A stretch of DNA of 64,000 nucleotides. It comes from Pseudoscleropodium purum. Taxonomy: Eukaryota; Streptophyta; Bryopsida; Hypnales; Brachytheciaceae. The position numbers and the translations under genes are program-made. Positions 21,830 to 34,360 of this stretch are shown here, piece after piece. The notes below the pieces were generated by a model. The model saw only the letters and a list, made by a program, of their open reading frames with translations, was not told the DNA's origin and ran no database searches. How positions within the stretch are numbered: the first letter of the stretch is position 1; the number at the start of each line of letters is the position of its first letter. The DNA lies in the NCBI GenBank assembly GCA_963969395.1, contig OZ017803.1:12276001-12340000 (forward strand). Reading direction: 5' to 3'.

Positions 21830-22640
21830 ATGTATGGATGAGCAAAAAGAGGGGAAATGAGTGAAATGAAAATTTCAATACTAGAAATTCAATGAGTGGG
21901 ATGCAGTCATGCAGCCTGGATGGAGTTGACGGAAAGGCTAGCTGTTCAAACTTGTAGTCCACATGCATCCATGACTCATTTTGCTCACCAATAAATTAAA
22001 TGCTCACCTATACTTTTGCTCTGTATTTTAATTTTTAAAACAACTCAGTTGTAGTCCATTTTCAGTTGAATGTTGAATGTGTCTGTGTAAATGTGTAAAT
22101 GACTGGCAGGGAGAAATGAAAATTTCAATGCTGCCTAGAAATTCAATAATAGGGATGGAGCCTGGATGGGGTTGGCGGAAAGGCTAGCTGTTCAAAATTA
22201 TAGCCCACATGCATCAGGAGTGACTCACTTTGCTCACCAATAAATTAAACGCCCACCATTACTTTTGCTCTTTCTTCTCTTTTAAACAAGTTGTAGTCCA
22301 CTTTCAGTTGAATTTGTGGCAGTATACATGGCTGGGATATGCCTCTGATCTGATCAGAGGGCTCACTACTGAGTGTTTTCACCATATTTGTGCTGAGCCA
22401 CATGAAGTTGTCATTTCTCTGGTTGGAAATGGGCCCACTGGGACTTTGGGACTGGGACTCTGAGACTTCAGTTGACCTCTTGAAGAGCATGGAAGTTCTA
22501 AAAGGTAATATAACAGAAGGCAGAATATCCCAACAGTGACTCCAGCTCATTCAAAGGCCTTTGGATTCATCCAATTTCACTTCTCATCATCCTATATTCC
22601 TATGCCTGCAATGGAAAAATTAGGTAGGAATATGACTATG
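21830..22640. repeat. Far-upstream repeat of copy A, internally duplicated
   Basis: Two direct ~200-240-bp repeats (about 21840-22080 and 22110-22315) share GGAAAGGCTAGCTGTTCAAA and GCTCACCAATAAATTAAA. The block through 22530 is homologous to 39300-39810. AAGAGCATGGAAGTTCTA at 22483 recurs at 41095, and 22590-22660 matches 41970-42000. I read it as the far-upstream part of the duplicated segment rather than a gene. Confidence 0.65.
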
Positions 22641-25600
22641 TGAAAAAATATATCCAGAAAATTTGCAGCTTAAACATAGAACACTTGCCCATTATTTCCC
22701 CAAATATTAGTGTGGTTCACACTAGTAATTTTAGGCATCTGCATTCTCAATTAGTGAATGTGAATCACAATATTTTAAAAAAACTTACGTACTTGAAGTT
22801 CTTTATTCCCTCTGTCCCAAAATGATACAACTATAATAAATACTTTGAAAATCATCTATATGTAGTTTACATATGGTGGCAAAAGTTACATGCTAAAAAA
22901 ATTTGAAATCCTCTTCTAATTACCACTTTATTCAATCAAATTAAAGACAATTGCATGATAGGAACCACACTTAGCTAATTCAAATAATTGGGTCTTTTAG
23001 GTGTAAGAGAGAAACACTCCAAAGCAACAAGTACCTAAATAAACAATTTTATTTTGGCCTTTGAAAAACCAAATTTGTGTGTAAAAAAAACAAGTCTCCT
23101 ACACAAGATTTGGATAGTTTAGCAAAGTATCTATGGCATGTGTGCTTCTATTTGTGCATCATCCTTCATTACTTCAAGATTTCAAATGTGTTTCTTTGTA
23201 CTAAGTCTATGATCCATTGTAGAGGCCAATAGCACGTTTCTTTTGAAAATTTATAACATACTCTCTACGTAGCAAAAAATTTAAATTCTACTTGCAATGT
23301 CTTTCACTACAATGTGGCATTTAGTAATATGCATTGTCATTGCCTTGACTTTAAAGTACATGGTGGAAAATATTCCACACCCTCATTACTTCATCATTAG
23401 CTAAGCAAATAGGTAAAGGCTCAATTTGATAAGCAGGATGCATGAAGAAAAGACAGTAGGCATGAAGTGTACTGAAATTGCACAGAAATCCGTTTGTACA
23501 TAAATTTCACTAAGTGACCACACAAAAGACACTGAAACTCCTATATTGTTGCTTTAAGGTGCTCTTAGCTTAAGCTTAGTTCAGTTACCTTCCAGCAATC
23601 CAGAACCTGGAGCAAACTTCATCTGCTTGATATTCCATTTTTTCTAAACAATGAGTCTGGTCAGAATTTATGTCACTCTCATCATAAAGCCCTGCGTAAT
23701 GCAGTAGAGTAATGTCACTCATGAACTCTGAGGCAAACTCCTTTGAAAGCATACTCATGGATGAGTGAGAATGATGTCTAAGTGGATTTTTGTCAAAGGT
23801 TCCAGCATAGAATTAATACAAATTATTTATTTGAAAATGCTACCAAATAAAGCAGGAGTTTCTGAGCCTCTGTGATACCTAACTGTGTAATTGGAGACGT
23901 GTACAAACATGGCACCACAGAATGTTAGAATGCAAGGAGCCAGTGAATGGACTCAACAAATGCAGTAATCATATCCCAAAGCTACCACAAAAATCTCATT
24001 GCTGGGATATTAAATCTCTTTCCTCAAGGATAAAACTTGGGCTGCCCAAAGCAGAAAGACTCATGGGTATTGAAAATTTATTAAAACATTTGTCGGTGCA
24101 GCTACTGGTAGTATAGATTAGTGGCACCTTGGTTGAGCTTGGTTCCGTAAGCATTATTTTGTCATTATGAAATGAAACTGACATGTACTAAAATTTCTAT
24201 TATTCTAATAGTATCTTCAATGGAGTTTTGGAGTCTATTGGAGTTTTCAAAGTATTTTAAATTGAACATTTCAATGAAGGAGCTCTTTTCAAACGCCCCC
24301 AATTTGAACTTCAAAATTTTATTACAATTTTAATAGCAATAAAGATTATATTTATATTAAAGTGGCTTCTATGTTTTATCAAATTGATTTCACCAAAAAA
24401 TGCTTTGCCGTGTGAAACCCTTCTGAAATAGCGGTTCAATACATACAAGGATTCTTTTCAGACCCCACATTGTAATGTGTCATTGGTGGTTTCTGGCTGC
24501 CTTTTGGAGAATAAGGCACTCATAAAGAATCAAGTTGCATTCCAGCATCCCCATGTGCAGTCCATGCCACATTCAATAGACTAGTGTAGCATTCAATGGA
24601 CACAGAACTTGTCCCAGGCTTCAAGCACTTCATAAGCTTCCACTCTGAATTACAGGGACCTCATATTTGCTCAAATCACTTAATCTCACAAACCTGCCAC
24701 TATTCCATAAATAAGCCCACCTGGAAACTCATCAGATCCATCCTTGTACAATACTAGTATTGAGAGCTCTGCACTTGAATGTGTCTCATGACCCTCAATG
24801 ACAACTTGTCCTGCTTTCAAAGAATTAAATGGTAGCCCCAAGCTATGCAGACGCATTCATCTCAATCTGTCTGAGATTCTCAGTCACACGTGACTGTCTG
24901 GGCAACATGCTTTGATCTGCTTGCTATCTATCAAATCTGCAACTCTATACAGAAAGTGGAACTTACTAATGCATGAGGGCTTGTTTTACTGTAAGATGAT
25001 CCTTGCCACTTTGAATCAGTTGTAGTGACGCTGATGGTCATAACAGATATTTGTGGGTTTCAGACTTTGATGAATACAAAGCAATCCTTGATCAAGGAAA
25101 TGTGCCTTTGAAATGGTCCATGACATGCAAAGTTATGAGTGCTCCAAATACCTAATAAATGAAAACTTTGTCAATCTATATGTTCACATGGCAACATCAC
25201 ACACATCATTCACCCTTGAAAATCAACATTGTACTGTTGTCACAGATGATGTACTTTCATGGGTTGGTCCTTTGGACCCAGATTATGGCATTGACGCTCT
25301 ATTTTCAAATCCTAGTTTCTAAATCTTATCTACAACCAATTTTAGACTGCACAACACAACCAGGGTTTGGTTTGAGTAGATAGAGCATCATCGTCGCATC
25401 ATTCTTGTTTTCTACACGTGTAGGCATCTGTGATTTCTTACAAAGATAATTTATTGGGAGATTCTATAATAACAAGAACTTAAGGTTCACAATCTACCTC
25501 AAATATTATTGTAAAAGTTTTCATCAAGGAAAGTATTTATTCACCTAATAATTTGGAAGTAATTATTAATACTGTTAAATTTGTTTCTCATTTCTCCCAC

Positions 25601-26274
25601 TTAAATAATGGCAACATTATGTGATTATGACCACAACATCCAGTTTTGTACTGTCCCTTGTATGGTGCATCAAGATGGATGATTACACATGTATAATGTA
25701 TTAGGATAGGTATTAGTAAAGCAAATCTAGTTTCATACATAAGGTAGGGTATCTTAAAACATCTTTCTAAGTATTGATAGTTTTTTCAAAGGATTTACAC
25801 TTTAGGTATTTTTATAATCAATTCTCGTTTAAAAGAACATAGAAGTTGCAATTAATCCATTTTGATTCATAATTATGTTTCAAACTCTTCCTTTTGAACT
25901 AGTTAGAAATTAGGAGGTGCTTTAAAAGGTCACTATCAGGGTCACTATCAATACATTGAAAACTCTAGTATATACTCTAATTTTAATAAACACTTAAGTG
26001 TTGGAGAAATTACAATATATCCCACCTTTCCTATATTCATTGCTAAGACCTTTGTTGGCATTGTTCTCAACACTAAATGAGAATATATATCATTGATCTA
26101 TTGTTCAATATGATAAGTACCATTAGCAAGGTCTACAACTAAAGGTTTCTATATTATTGTAAGTAGCAAGTTCAAGTGCATGTGATATGTGTCCATCTAG
26201 GGTGCTTGTTTAAAATAAGTGAAATTACCTTCCTCTAAGTTTAATTGAGTTAATTTGCTTGTATGAACTACTTA
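22641..26274. other. Intergenic DNA, no gene recognised
   Basis: AT-rich throughout, with a less AT-rich stretch at about 24400-25400. Homology to the B far-upstream region continues in patches near 23360-23460 (against 41880-41950). Two overlapping frames near 25113-25383 have no recognisable domain. Confidence 0.5.
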
Positions 26275-26536
26275 CCAAGATGCATGGTTGTCATAACGGG
26301 CAAGTTAGGGTCATCGGACGGGACAGACGGACGGGCAAACCGGACCGGACGGCTTTAATTTTGTAACTTGTGCAATCTCGTCCGCGCCCAGCATGTTCCT
26401 TAATCCACATGGCATCCACGTGGCCTATTTTTCCATTATCAGAAAGTCAACTATGTGTTGACTATATCGGACGGGCGGGACCTCTAACGGACGGGCAAAC
26501 CAGACGTCCGTCCACTATGACAACCATGCCAGGATG
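26275..26536. mobile_element. hAT-type MITE, copy 1 (246 bp)
   Basis: The element spans 26283-26528 with terminal inverted repeats CATGGTTGTCATA. The flanks are CCAAGATG and CCAGGATG, an 8-bp target duplication with one mismatch. Subterminal CGGACGGG words are repeated many times, as is usual for transposase-binding subterminal arrays. It lacks an internal ~50 bp that is present in copy 2 at 56.95 kb. Non-coding. Confidence 0.88.
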
Positions 26537-28026
26537 ACTATGAAATTATACACATTTTGCCTAACATCCAGTCAATTTTGAAGCAAGCAATTTGGATCAC
26601 TCAAACTAAAGGTCCTTGCTAGGTATCTATCACTTATTGATCTATTTGTAAAAATCCACGTGTCCACTTGTAGTGGAGACATCAAGTAACTATACATTCA
26701 TTTCCATTGATATAATATACTTCATCCACTCCAAATGCTAGATTGCTAGCTATGCAAGAATCAAACCTATCTCAATCAAAATGATTCAAGTTATAATACA
26801 TCTCTCTATTCTACAATTTGAATCCATGCAAATCACCTACAACTTAAGCCAATAGTTACACAGAATTTGGACATTAGATGAAATTTGAGGGCTCCTAGAT
26901 ACTGCTAGTTATCTAGCCCTAAGAACGCTATGAACACAACTAGCAATGTAATTTGACATAGCAAAGAGAGTGCCATGTCATTGCCCCCAATTTTTTTTTC
27001 CATTCTAAGAATTAAATTTTTTTGGAATAGTCATCTATATCCATTGCTGTGGGAGAATAACAAGGGAATGGCAAGAGGAATAAGCCCAAAACGGGCTATT
27101 GGAGCCTTCAAATTTTATCTAATGAATATAGATATTGATATGAACAACAAATGAAATGAAATCACAAGGGAGTATTCAAGAAACAAACTTTATATTCAAA
27201 GAAAACTCACTAGTACTTATCACCTAGATTGTGATTCATTTTTAAAAACTCATATACATTCCAAACTACACAATCTAAACGTAAAAGTGTCAAGTTGGTG
27301 GAATTTTATCATTTTAACAAAATATCCATTTAAAGTATTAAACAAGTGTCAAATGGGCATTTATTAGTCACCAAGTGATGAAATAACACAAGAAGTAAGA
27401 GAAAAAGGAGTGGTTTGATGGGAACCTTGTCTAAATACATGCTCTAAGTATGCATAGTTAGAATCAAGATTGGATGTAGGTTGGATTTTGGAGATACCAA
27501 ATGGGTAATGTTATTCATTTTCCAAAAGTATCATTGGGCTTGAGGTCACTATCTTATTGGTTTTAGAATATCCTTGAACAAAGAAACAAAGATATCCATA
27601 AAATTAGGAATGTCTTATGGATCAATGCATTGTTAAAATATGAATTTCAATTTTTGGAAATGCATACCAAAATAGTATGCGCAATGGTTTTAGCAAAGAT
27701 TGTCCAATTGTCAAATGATTGATGGGTACTGCAAATATTTTGGTAGCTATTTCTATAGCTCAAAAATCTAACAAGACACTGCAAAAAGGAATGAACTTCA
27801 TGATCACTTACTTTTTTTAGAACTTCTAGCATTAAAAAATTCATTTTACCTATTGCAACTCGCCCACTCAGATTGGGATTTATGAAATTGAAGCAGTTGT
27901 ACTCAAGGTTAAAATTACTATTGTAGCTACTAGAACATTCCAAGTTCTTGAACTACGTTATTGACACTCTCCTGGCATTCTAAACTGCACTAATTGTAAC
28001 AATCTAAGGTCAGATTATTAAAAATT
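26537..28026. other. AT-rich intergenic DNA, no gene seen
   Basis: No coding frame or complete element is convincing. Copy B homology starts at about 28027. Confidence 0.55.
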
Positions 28027-29220
28027 CAGTAATTCTGATACAGAAAGAAAAGACGTTGCCAAGATGAACAACGGGTGCGTTGAACGTCTGCATGCATTTG
28101 GAGACAGAAAAAAGACAAAGACGGTAGATTGATTTTCATTAAGAGTTGAATTATTTTCAGCTCTCTTGGTTATTTGAACCCGGGTTTGGACCACACTAAG
28201 TTTCCTTTGTCGGTTCTTTGAAAATCAGATTTCGCTCTGGCACATATGGCGACGAGGCCAGACAAACAGACACTCGGATCAAGCTCCGGATATCCAGCTC
28301 TAGCCTGTCACGTCTAATTTCAAATTGGTACAGCTTTTCTGAGACAGGCTCCAGCAGGACAGTGAATGGCGAACACAGCTTGTACCTTAACAATATCGTT
28401 CTGACAAAGAACTTGGGATGATTTAAACCCTGGCACCACTCACAACCAACGAAAGTTACTCAGAATTGCAACACAGAATTGCAGTGAGAAATGAGCATAA
28501 GATGAGGGACTGATACACGCAGACCTCTTTAGAATAGCCTTCACTAGAACCACATGCACCGTTTTCTCACTAAAGTCTAGGACAGAACCAAGTACTCTTA
28601 ACTTGTATTTCGCTTTCACACGCAACACAAGTATATCAGCGTTACAAAAGTCCATGTGATCATGTGCATTTCGGATGCCTAGGCTTTGATATCATGAGGT
28701 GTATATACCAGTTTGTGTAAACCACAAGCCGTTTGTTATTCGTATGCAAAGAAATCCGAGAGTCTCACTCAGTTCAATTAAAGAATAACGTACATCTCGA
28801 TCGATCTCACCGAGATCTATTGCTAAGAATTTTCGCAGTAGCACATTGGACTACTGCAGGTAAATCTCTCACCTCACCATGTAACATGGAGTGGTCAATG
28901 AAGTACTCTAGCTATCAACCAATTCAAGACGTTCGTGCTGCTTGTACAAGTCATGCATTAGTCTACTGGCACGAACCACTGAAACTCGACAAACTGATGT
29001 CACTGATCAATCTCACGTGGTGACGATGTCTCTCCTCATAGGACGATCTAAAAAGGGGAGGAAATGACCTCTTCGGGACTTTGAATCAGCTCTGTGTGAG
29101 CATATTCCTCAACGCTCTGGTTATCAGGGTCGAAGAAGATTGTATCTCTGATATTCTCTGCGACAGTGCCTGCGACTGCAAGAACAAATAACATGTAGCA
29201 CTTCATTGCATCCAGGGGTT
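28027..29220 (-). repeat. Copy B: region downstream of the bHLH gene
   Basis: Almost identical to copy A 18277-19540, apart from an ~88-bp deletion near 28375. It is much more similar to A than the B gene and upstream region are to theirs, which suggests gene conversion or a later exchange. The left edge is abrupt. Confidence 0.8.
29048..29175 (-). CDS. Candidate terminal exon, unrecognised, kept in copies A-C
   Basis: On the minus strand an acceptor TTGTTCTTGCAG precedes an open stretch. After two bases of a split codon it reads AGTVAENIRDTIFF, FDPDNQSVEEYAHTELIQ and on to TAG at 29050-29048. Copy A encodes the same. Copy C keeps GTVAENIRDAIVLD and EEYAHTELIQ, then diverges in frame near the end. 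It lies about 360 bp downstream of the bHLH stop, so it could be an alternative last exon of that gene or part of a separate small gene. No domain is recognised. Confidence 0.35.
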
Positions 29221-29536
29221 CCTAAATGCCAGACTCCGAACAATGAGCTACAAAAGTGGATCTCGACTCATATCACTCTCAATTGATCGGTTCCCTCTGC
29301 ACCTTCATTCTAATGAGCTTGAGGGAGGCACAAATCTTGCTAAAATTGTCGTACAGGTATAACGGCCCACCCACCCTCTCTCGCAGTCACTAGACAAAAA
29401 AGATAGTTTCAGACATGCATTTCAGGGAATCCTCATGGGTCTGACACCGGAAGGATTAAACGTAATTTGGGCCCAGATATCATCTCACGGTGGCAGAATA
29501 GGATCGGTGGTCGCAGAAGCAAACAGACCTGATGCA

Positions 29537-30997
29537 CTAGATTAAACAACCCTGAATCAAATGCAATGAAAATGCTATCTTCGTTCTCCAAATGCATGTG
29601 ATGCCAATCGGTAGTCATTCAAATCGGCAGCATACCTTTGAGCAAGTCACGACGCATTGTATGTACTCATACCCCACTCTAAAAGTTGAACACTGTGTCA
29701 CGTCGAACCCCGACGACTGCACAGCTTGAAGCAGAACGCTCTGGAAATTTGGACGAGGCTTGTTCCACACCATCTCCACGACAACCTCCTTCTCTCCTAC
29801 GTGTACGTGGATGGCGCTTATGGTGCCAGCATTAGTCACAAGTACAGGATCAGCTCGAACCACGACGCCCTCTGAGGAAGCTGACAAGGGAGATTCGGAC
29901 TTACAATTCTCGGGCGCCAACAGCTGCTTCGTAAAAATGCATTGAGAAGGGTTGACAACAGCTGCTAATGGTCCACGAAAAGGAGCTAAGTACCTCATTT
30001 TCTTACACCATGGTGACTGGTTGTCCGACGCCATCAACTTCAAGTCAGCACGACGATTCAGAAGTTGGGCTTTCTTCTGTTGCAGAGCTCCCACAAACGA
30101 GATTGCGTCCTCCACCACCACTGCCCTCTCCCTCTGCCACCCCAAAACTCACTTTTCTCAGATAAATAACAGCGAACCTACTTCGACAATAGATCACGTA
30201 GCAACGTCTTCTGAAATGTACTATTCGTAAAGGTGCCAGCGAGATCTCAATTGCATCTCCTAGCTTGTGGTCATAACTGTTCCAATGCTTTAAGCCACTG
30301 CAACTCAAAACATTGAAATTCTATGACCAAGGAAATGTGAGCTAGGTGAGTGAGGAAAGAGCTATACTTTCGGCGCTGGAGGCAACAGAGACTCCAGAAT
30401 GGAGTACTTGGCAGACATGTCGTCTCTCCTCTGCCGCTCCCGAATGATGTGCTCCGCTGTCGTGGGCACCCGATTCGCCTTTGATTTCGGCCCTGCTAGA
30501 TGAAGTCCTAGTTCTTGTGAACTCTTCTTCTTATGAGGACACTTCGGCTTGGCCGTTCCACTTCCACGTGATCTCTTTGGCTTCAGTACTGGCGGAGTAT
30601 TCGGTGCAGAAGCCGTGGGCATCGTGAAAGCTGGACTTTCAAACCCTCTGGTTCCCGTCTGTACAGAACAAGGCGTGGAGTTCACCGCCAAGGATTTTCG
30701 AATGCTAGCGGGGGCTTGAGTAGCGGAGGTCATTACTGGGATGGTCTTACTTCTATGAGAAGGCAAGAGTGGAATTGACACAGGATTCGGAAGCGAAAGA
30801 GATATTGATAAAGGGTTCAGGTGGGAAGGAGGCGCCCCTTGCTCGGGGCTCAAGTGCATCTCCGGAAGCTCAATGTCGACCAGCAAGGCATCTAGGCTAG
30901 GAGTGCTCCCCTCGTGACCCATGACGTCGTTAAGAAGGGTGCCACAGAATGGGGTTCGCCATTGAAACATTTCCTCCAATGAATCCAGGAGCTCCAT
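29537..30997 (-). CDS. bHLH transcription factor with ACT-like domain (copy B, intact)
   Basis: Predicted three-exon gene: exon 1 30997-30368, exon 2 30133-29636, exon 3 29551-29537, about 380 residues. Exon 1 begins at MELLDSLEEMFQWRT, runs through a Ser/Pro-rich linker and a basic patch (KPKRSRGS), and ends in the basic region and helix 1. There EHIIRERQRRDDM carries the His5-Glu9-Arg13 set expected of E-box/G-box binders. The donor GTATAG follows PAPK. Exon 2 resumes after GGCAG with RERAVVVEDAISFVGALQQK (loop and helix 2). It ends in an ACT-like fold (IHVHVGEKEVVVEMVW ... FDVTQC ... IQCVVTCSK), a known dimerisation module of plant bHLHs. Exon 3 adds GCLI and a stop. The start is the first ATG conserved with copy C. 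This is the only intact copy in the window. Subfamily and target genes are not assignable by eye. Confidence 0.85.
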
Positions 30998-32670
30998 GAT
31001 GAGAAGACCGCTCTGATCGACTGCTCTAGCTCGTAAGAAAACACTCTGAAGCGTTTCCTATTCTCAATTGAAAGTTCGGTGCTGGCGGTTTCAAACTAGT
31101 ATTGCCGTGGCCGCTGCTGGTGATCAGAAGGTGGAGGGGGATTGACAGCTCCGGCCAACTCCGCAGGTAATACCACAAAATCGATCAACCAAACGACACT
31201 TCGAAAGTGATAGCATCTAGTTCCAAGTCGCGCACTTCCTAAAGCCGATTCATTTGCTTTCTGTGGGGCGGCACTTTTCGAGGTCTTCTCAAGGTTCATA
31301 ATTTGCAACTATGATTGAAATTCGACACTGGTCCTAGATCAGGCTGTACTGTTCCGCTGCAGCTTTGGAATGAAAATGGTCGATCAGGTGGGATTAACTT
31401 GCCTATCATTGATTTAAAAGTTGTTCGTCTGACTAGGACGGCTGCTACATGGATATGTAGTTCTAATTATGAGGTTGATATAATATGATCTTCAAGGCTT
31501 CTAGAATCTGCAGTATTCTCACCTGTCGGAGTTTTCATAATATGATTTTCAAGGCTTTTAGAACCTGCAATATTCTCACTTGTCGGAGTTTTCATAATAT
31601 GATCTTCAAGGCTTCTAGAACCTGCAATATTCTCACCTATTGGAGTTTTCAGCTTTTGAACACTTTGTAAACTATCAATGATCATGAGGTTTCCATTCAT
31701 CAAGAATCAACATCTTTGATGGATGCATGGAACATTTTAGAAGCTTTTAAACACCCTTCAAAGAATTATCAGTGATCTCAAAGTTTGCATTCATCAAGAA
31801 TCAACACTTTTGATAGATGCATGGAGCATTTTATAAAGGTGTTGAATGAAACAAAAGACATGACATGAAAAATGGTGGAAGTGTAAAACTCTGTACTAGG
31901 TAAACAACAATATTAATTTATTGATCAACTAGACCTCACATATCCACTCCAAGAAAATCCTAATTATCCTGTGTAGTGTAAATGCGGTTGTAGATAGGAT
32001 TTAGACATTAGAATTTAGAAACCAAAGTGGATGTCATAGTCTTTGTCCAAGGACACAACCAATAAAACAAAAAAGCTTTAAAACCCTCTGCATTATGCCT
32101 TCAGATGATTAAATCAAGTAGATAGAATTCATCATAATAGGTCCTTTAAATATACAATGTTGGTATTTATATAGAAAGGATACTAGAGGATCAAGCTAGG
32201 TAGTCTAATTAGAAGCAATGATTAGAATTCAAATATATTAGAGTTTTTGTGGCAAGTAAATGACTAGGTTTTTTTCCATTATAGGTGTTGGCAAGGTCAT
32301 CCATGGAATGTCATTGTCAATGGTGAGACGAAAACATATTGGATCTTGTTTTGTAGTGTGGATTACTTGTTTGTCTCACATGTGCAACAAATCATTTTGT
32401 GTATCACCTAGTCACAAATCTCTTAGTGTTCAAAAGCAAATTGATTTTTTATCATTGCTAATCTAATAAACTAATTGTAGAAGAAAAAGTAATTTTGATC
32501 ATTTAAGCAACTCAAGCCTTAAAAATTGAAAATGAAATTTTTCTATTCAAGAGAATGTTTTGGATGCTGGGATTCTTCATATATGTTATTTACACATTTT
32601 CATCTAATAGCAAGAAAGAGAATAAGCAAGTTCTTGAGTATGCAACTACTATATTACATGGCCCTAGTTA
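30998..32670 (-). repeat. Copy B: 5' region of the bHLH gene
   Basis: This presumably contains the promoter, since the gene reads leftward from 30997. Proximal words (AGCTCCGGCCAACTC, GTGGGGCGGCA) are conserved in all copies, but no TATA box is evident. Homology to C and D continues with interruptions through CTCATCTAATAGCAAGAAA at about 32605. Confidence 0.7.
31480..31652. repeat. 57-bp tandem repeat, three units, in the bHLH upstream region
   Basis: Each unit contains ATATGATCTTCAAGGCTTCT then an ATTCTCACCTGTCGGAGTTT-like end. The unit occurs once in copies A and D and twice (longer unit) in C, so copy number varies between paralogues about 500-650 bp upstream of the start codon. Confidence 0.85.
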
Positions 32671-34360
32671 TAATTTAAACATGTAACTCCTATATTAGAT
32701 GGCCTTGGTTATAATCATTTATAATGCATTTTAGTCCAATCTCAAAAGATATAATCATCAGAAGATTTTTAATTGCATTGGAGGGCTACAAGTCCTTGAG
32801 GTTTGAAAACCCTAGGAACTCATTGTACCTGCTACCTAATGCAGCATAGTGACTGCCATGTCATTAAAAAAAATTCAAATGCAAAAAAAAATTCAATTAT
32901 TTTGCATTTGAATTTTTTCAAATAATAATAATAAATAATAATAATAATAATAAATAAAAAGTAAAAATTTGACAACGGCCGTTTTTTTAGCTTCCAAGGG
33001 AACAATAATAGAAATGGCCTTGAAACAACCTTCATAGACTCTTAAAAATCCTCGAATGTTACTTTTATGTAGAAAATTCATGTAGTTATTTCAATAAGGA
33101 ATCCAAAAATATAATTATATACATGAAATAAATATTTTTGAAGACGATAATAGCATTTAAGAACCTAATTGTATGAATTTTTTTAATACATGTATTGTAG
33201 GCTGAGCTACCTAATTTGGGGGACTTTTTGACAAAAATTTGATTTTAATTGGAAAAAAATTATTGTATAAATTCTTAAAACATGACAAAAAGTTTCAAAC
33301 CAAAACAAGACCGTTTGACTTCATGTAATTGTGCAAACATAGAAAATATCAACCAAAACTATTTCATTGCATAATTGCCATTGAAAGTTAGAAACTCAGA
33401 GTGTGTGCTCTATCGAATTTTTAATTGAATTTTTTTTCTTAATTTTAAAATAAAAAATTAGTTGTTTTTGCACATCTACCAAAAGTCAAACAACCTTGTG
33501 AAGGGTTGAGACTCTTTGTCATGATTGTGCATAGATGTTTGAATTCTTCATATATATTGTGAGTTTTTTTAATATATCCAACATTTTCTACATTTAATTT
33601 CTTTTTAATTTGATCTTCACTTAACTTTTGAATCTTTTTTATTTGATATAATTTTTACAAAAACTATCATCTAAGCCTTTTTAATGCTAATGACCCCTAC
33701 ATATAATACAAGAGTTGCTTACCCAAGAGCAAGCTTACGTCACATATTGTTGAATATACTCTAGTTGCATCTAAAAGCATTTAAATAAACAATGAAATTT
33801 CCATAATTCATATTATTTAACTATCTTAGTTTTTATTGGATTTGATTGATCTACCATTTAGATTAACCTATTCATGTGCTTTTATTTGGTATATACAGAT
33901 TCATCAAAATTTACCATTTTAACTTTGAACCTTTGTAACTCTTGTATACTATATTCAATTGTTATTATTTGACTTCATATGATATGAATTAGTAATTATT
34001 TATCTTTAAGTAATTGAAAAATTATTTCTCACTTATATACAATGATGCCTATTAGAAAATTTATCTTCATTTTCAGTGATCCTATCTTAACCCCTAATTA
34101 GTTTGTGCACTTTTCATCATGTTCAAGTATTCCAACTTTAAATAATACATGTAGTCTCTCTAATAATTCCTAATTTACTTTCACACTAGCCATAATCAAG
34201 TTTTTTTTAATTTTTAACTAATTGTAATTAGTGAACTTTCATGCATTAATCATTGCATAGTTCTTCAATCAATTTATCTATTAAGATGCCATTTTTCAAT
34301 GCCATAAAGGCTCACCAACCTATGACACCATAAATCAACATTAACTTAGATGTAGTTACA
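32671..34360. other. Distal upstream DNA of copy B with AT-rich insert
   Basis: 33760-34360 again matches copy D (62390-63700) with words such as TTTGATTGATCTACCATTTA and AATCAATTTATCTATTAAGA. About 32900-33760 is an AT-rich insert including a partial TTAA-family body near 33190-33500. No gene is seen. Confidence 0.5.
32918..32960. repeat. (AAT)n microsatellite
   Basis: Imperfect AATAATAAT/AAATAA run. Confidence 0.85.

Noticed and set aside
25113..25383. Two overlapping frames of 69 and 74 codons
   Set aside because: No domain, no splice context and no duplicate; likely chance frames in a slightly less AT-rich stretch.
29193..29357. Open plus-strand stretch ending at a donor-like CAG-GTATAA in copy B
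   Set aside because: It starts after a stop, and the frame is not kept in copy C.
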